Origin: Panax quinquefolius
Taxonomy: Eukaryota; Streptophyta; Magnoliopsida; Apiales; Araliaceae
NCBI GenBank assembly: GCA_020205615.1
Contig: CM035168.1
Coordinates: 130,768,795-130,832,794 of the forward strand
Reading direction: 5' to 3'
DNA: 64,000 nt
Below the pieces are notes generated by a model that made no database searches, had not been told where the DNA came from, and saw only the letters and a program-made list of their open reading frames with translations. Below are positions 58,581 to 64,000 of this stretch, piece after piece; the stretch's first letter is position 1; each line of letters opens with the position of its first letter. The translations under genes and the position numbers were made by a program.

Positions 58581-64000
<5,420 letters not shown>

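Overview
The window is nuclear DNA from a flowering plant, most likely a eudicot. The signs are GT-AG introns, plant Ty3/gypsy LTR elements, a Stowaway MITE, a nuclear insertion of plastid DNA and plastid-targeted enzymes. Everything here was read by eye: exon joins come from splice signals, reading phase and family knowledge, not from transcripts or searches. I saw no tRNA, rRNA or CRISPR array.

Layout. 1-12,335: decayed, partly inverted Ty3/gypsy (chromovirus-like) elements. LTR pieces lie on both strands around one minus-strand internal region, followed by a 5' LTR, primer-binding site, gag and protease of a second, plus-strand element. 12,347-19,440: repeat-rich debris with a G-rich minisatellite, a dead first exon of a spastin-like MIT/AAA gene, the 3' end of a Tat-lineage element, two MITEs, and a rearranged plastid fragment (accD plus psaI). 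19,680-20,368: an RBM18-like RRM gene whose first exon I could not place. 21,138-26,139: a complete six-exon DUF819 membrane protein gene (461 aa). 26,140-29,700: a dead copy of part of its last exon, a polypyrimidine block, a 98-bp tandem repeat and a foldback element. 30,904-35,077: gene A, a 1,308-aa disordered RS-rich nuclear-type protein. 37,304-38,827: an aspartic-protease pseudogene. 39,600-46,640: tandemly duplicated noncoding DNA, one copy of which carries a solo LTR with a perfect target-site duplication. 47,100-48,170: two hairpin MITEs. 49,712-53,058 (minus): gene B, a paralog of gene A with an apparent frameshift. 56,460-57,775: a 218-bp AT-rich satellite. 58,581 to the window end (minus): an organellar prolyl-tRNA synthetase, 11 exons resolved, its N-terminus cut by the window edge.

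The four real gene families (RBM18-like, DUF819, the RS-rich disordered protein, prolyl-tRNA synthetase) are the ones I recall as near neighbours on Arabidopsis chromosome 5 (about At5g52545 to At5g52520). The window therefore looks like a conserved block expanded by transposons and by a local inverted duplication of the RS-rich gene. The genes do not form an operon-like system. DUF819 and the synthetase are both predicted to act in organelles; RBM18-like and genes A/B look like nuclear RNA-linked proteins. I found no convincing new multi-gene system. The best leads are the A/B paralog pair with its shared motifs, the solo LTR with its paralogous empty site, and two hairpin MITE copies on either side of gene B.
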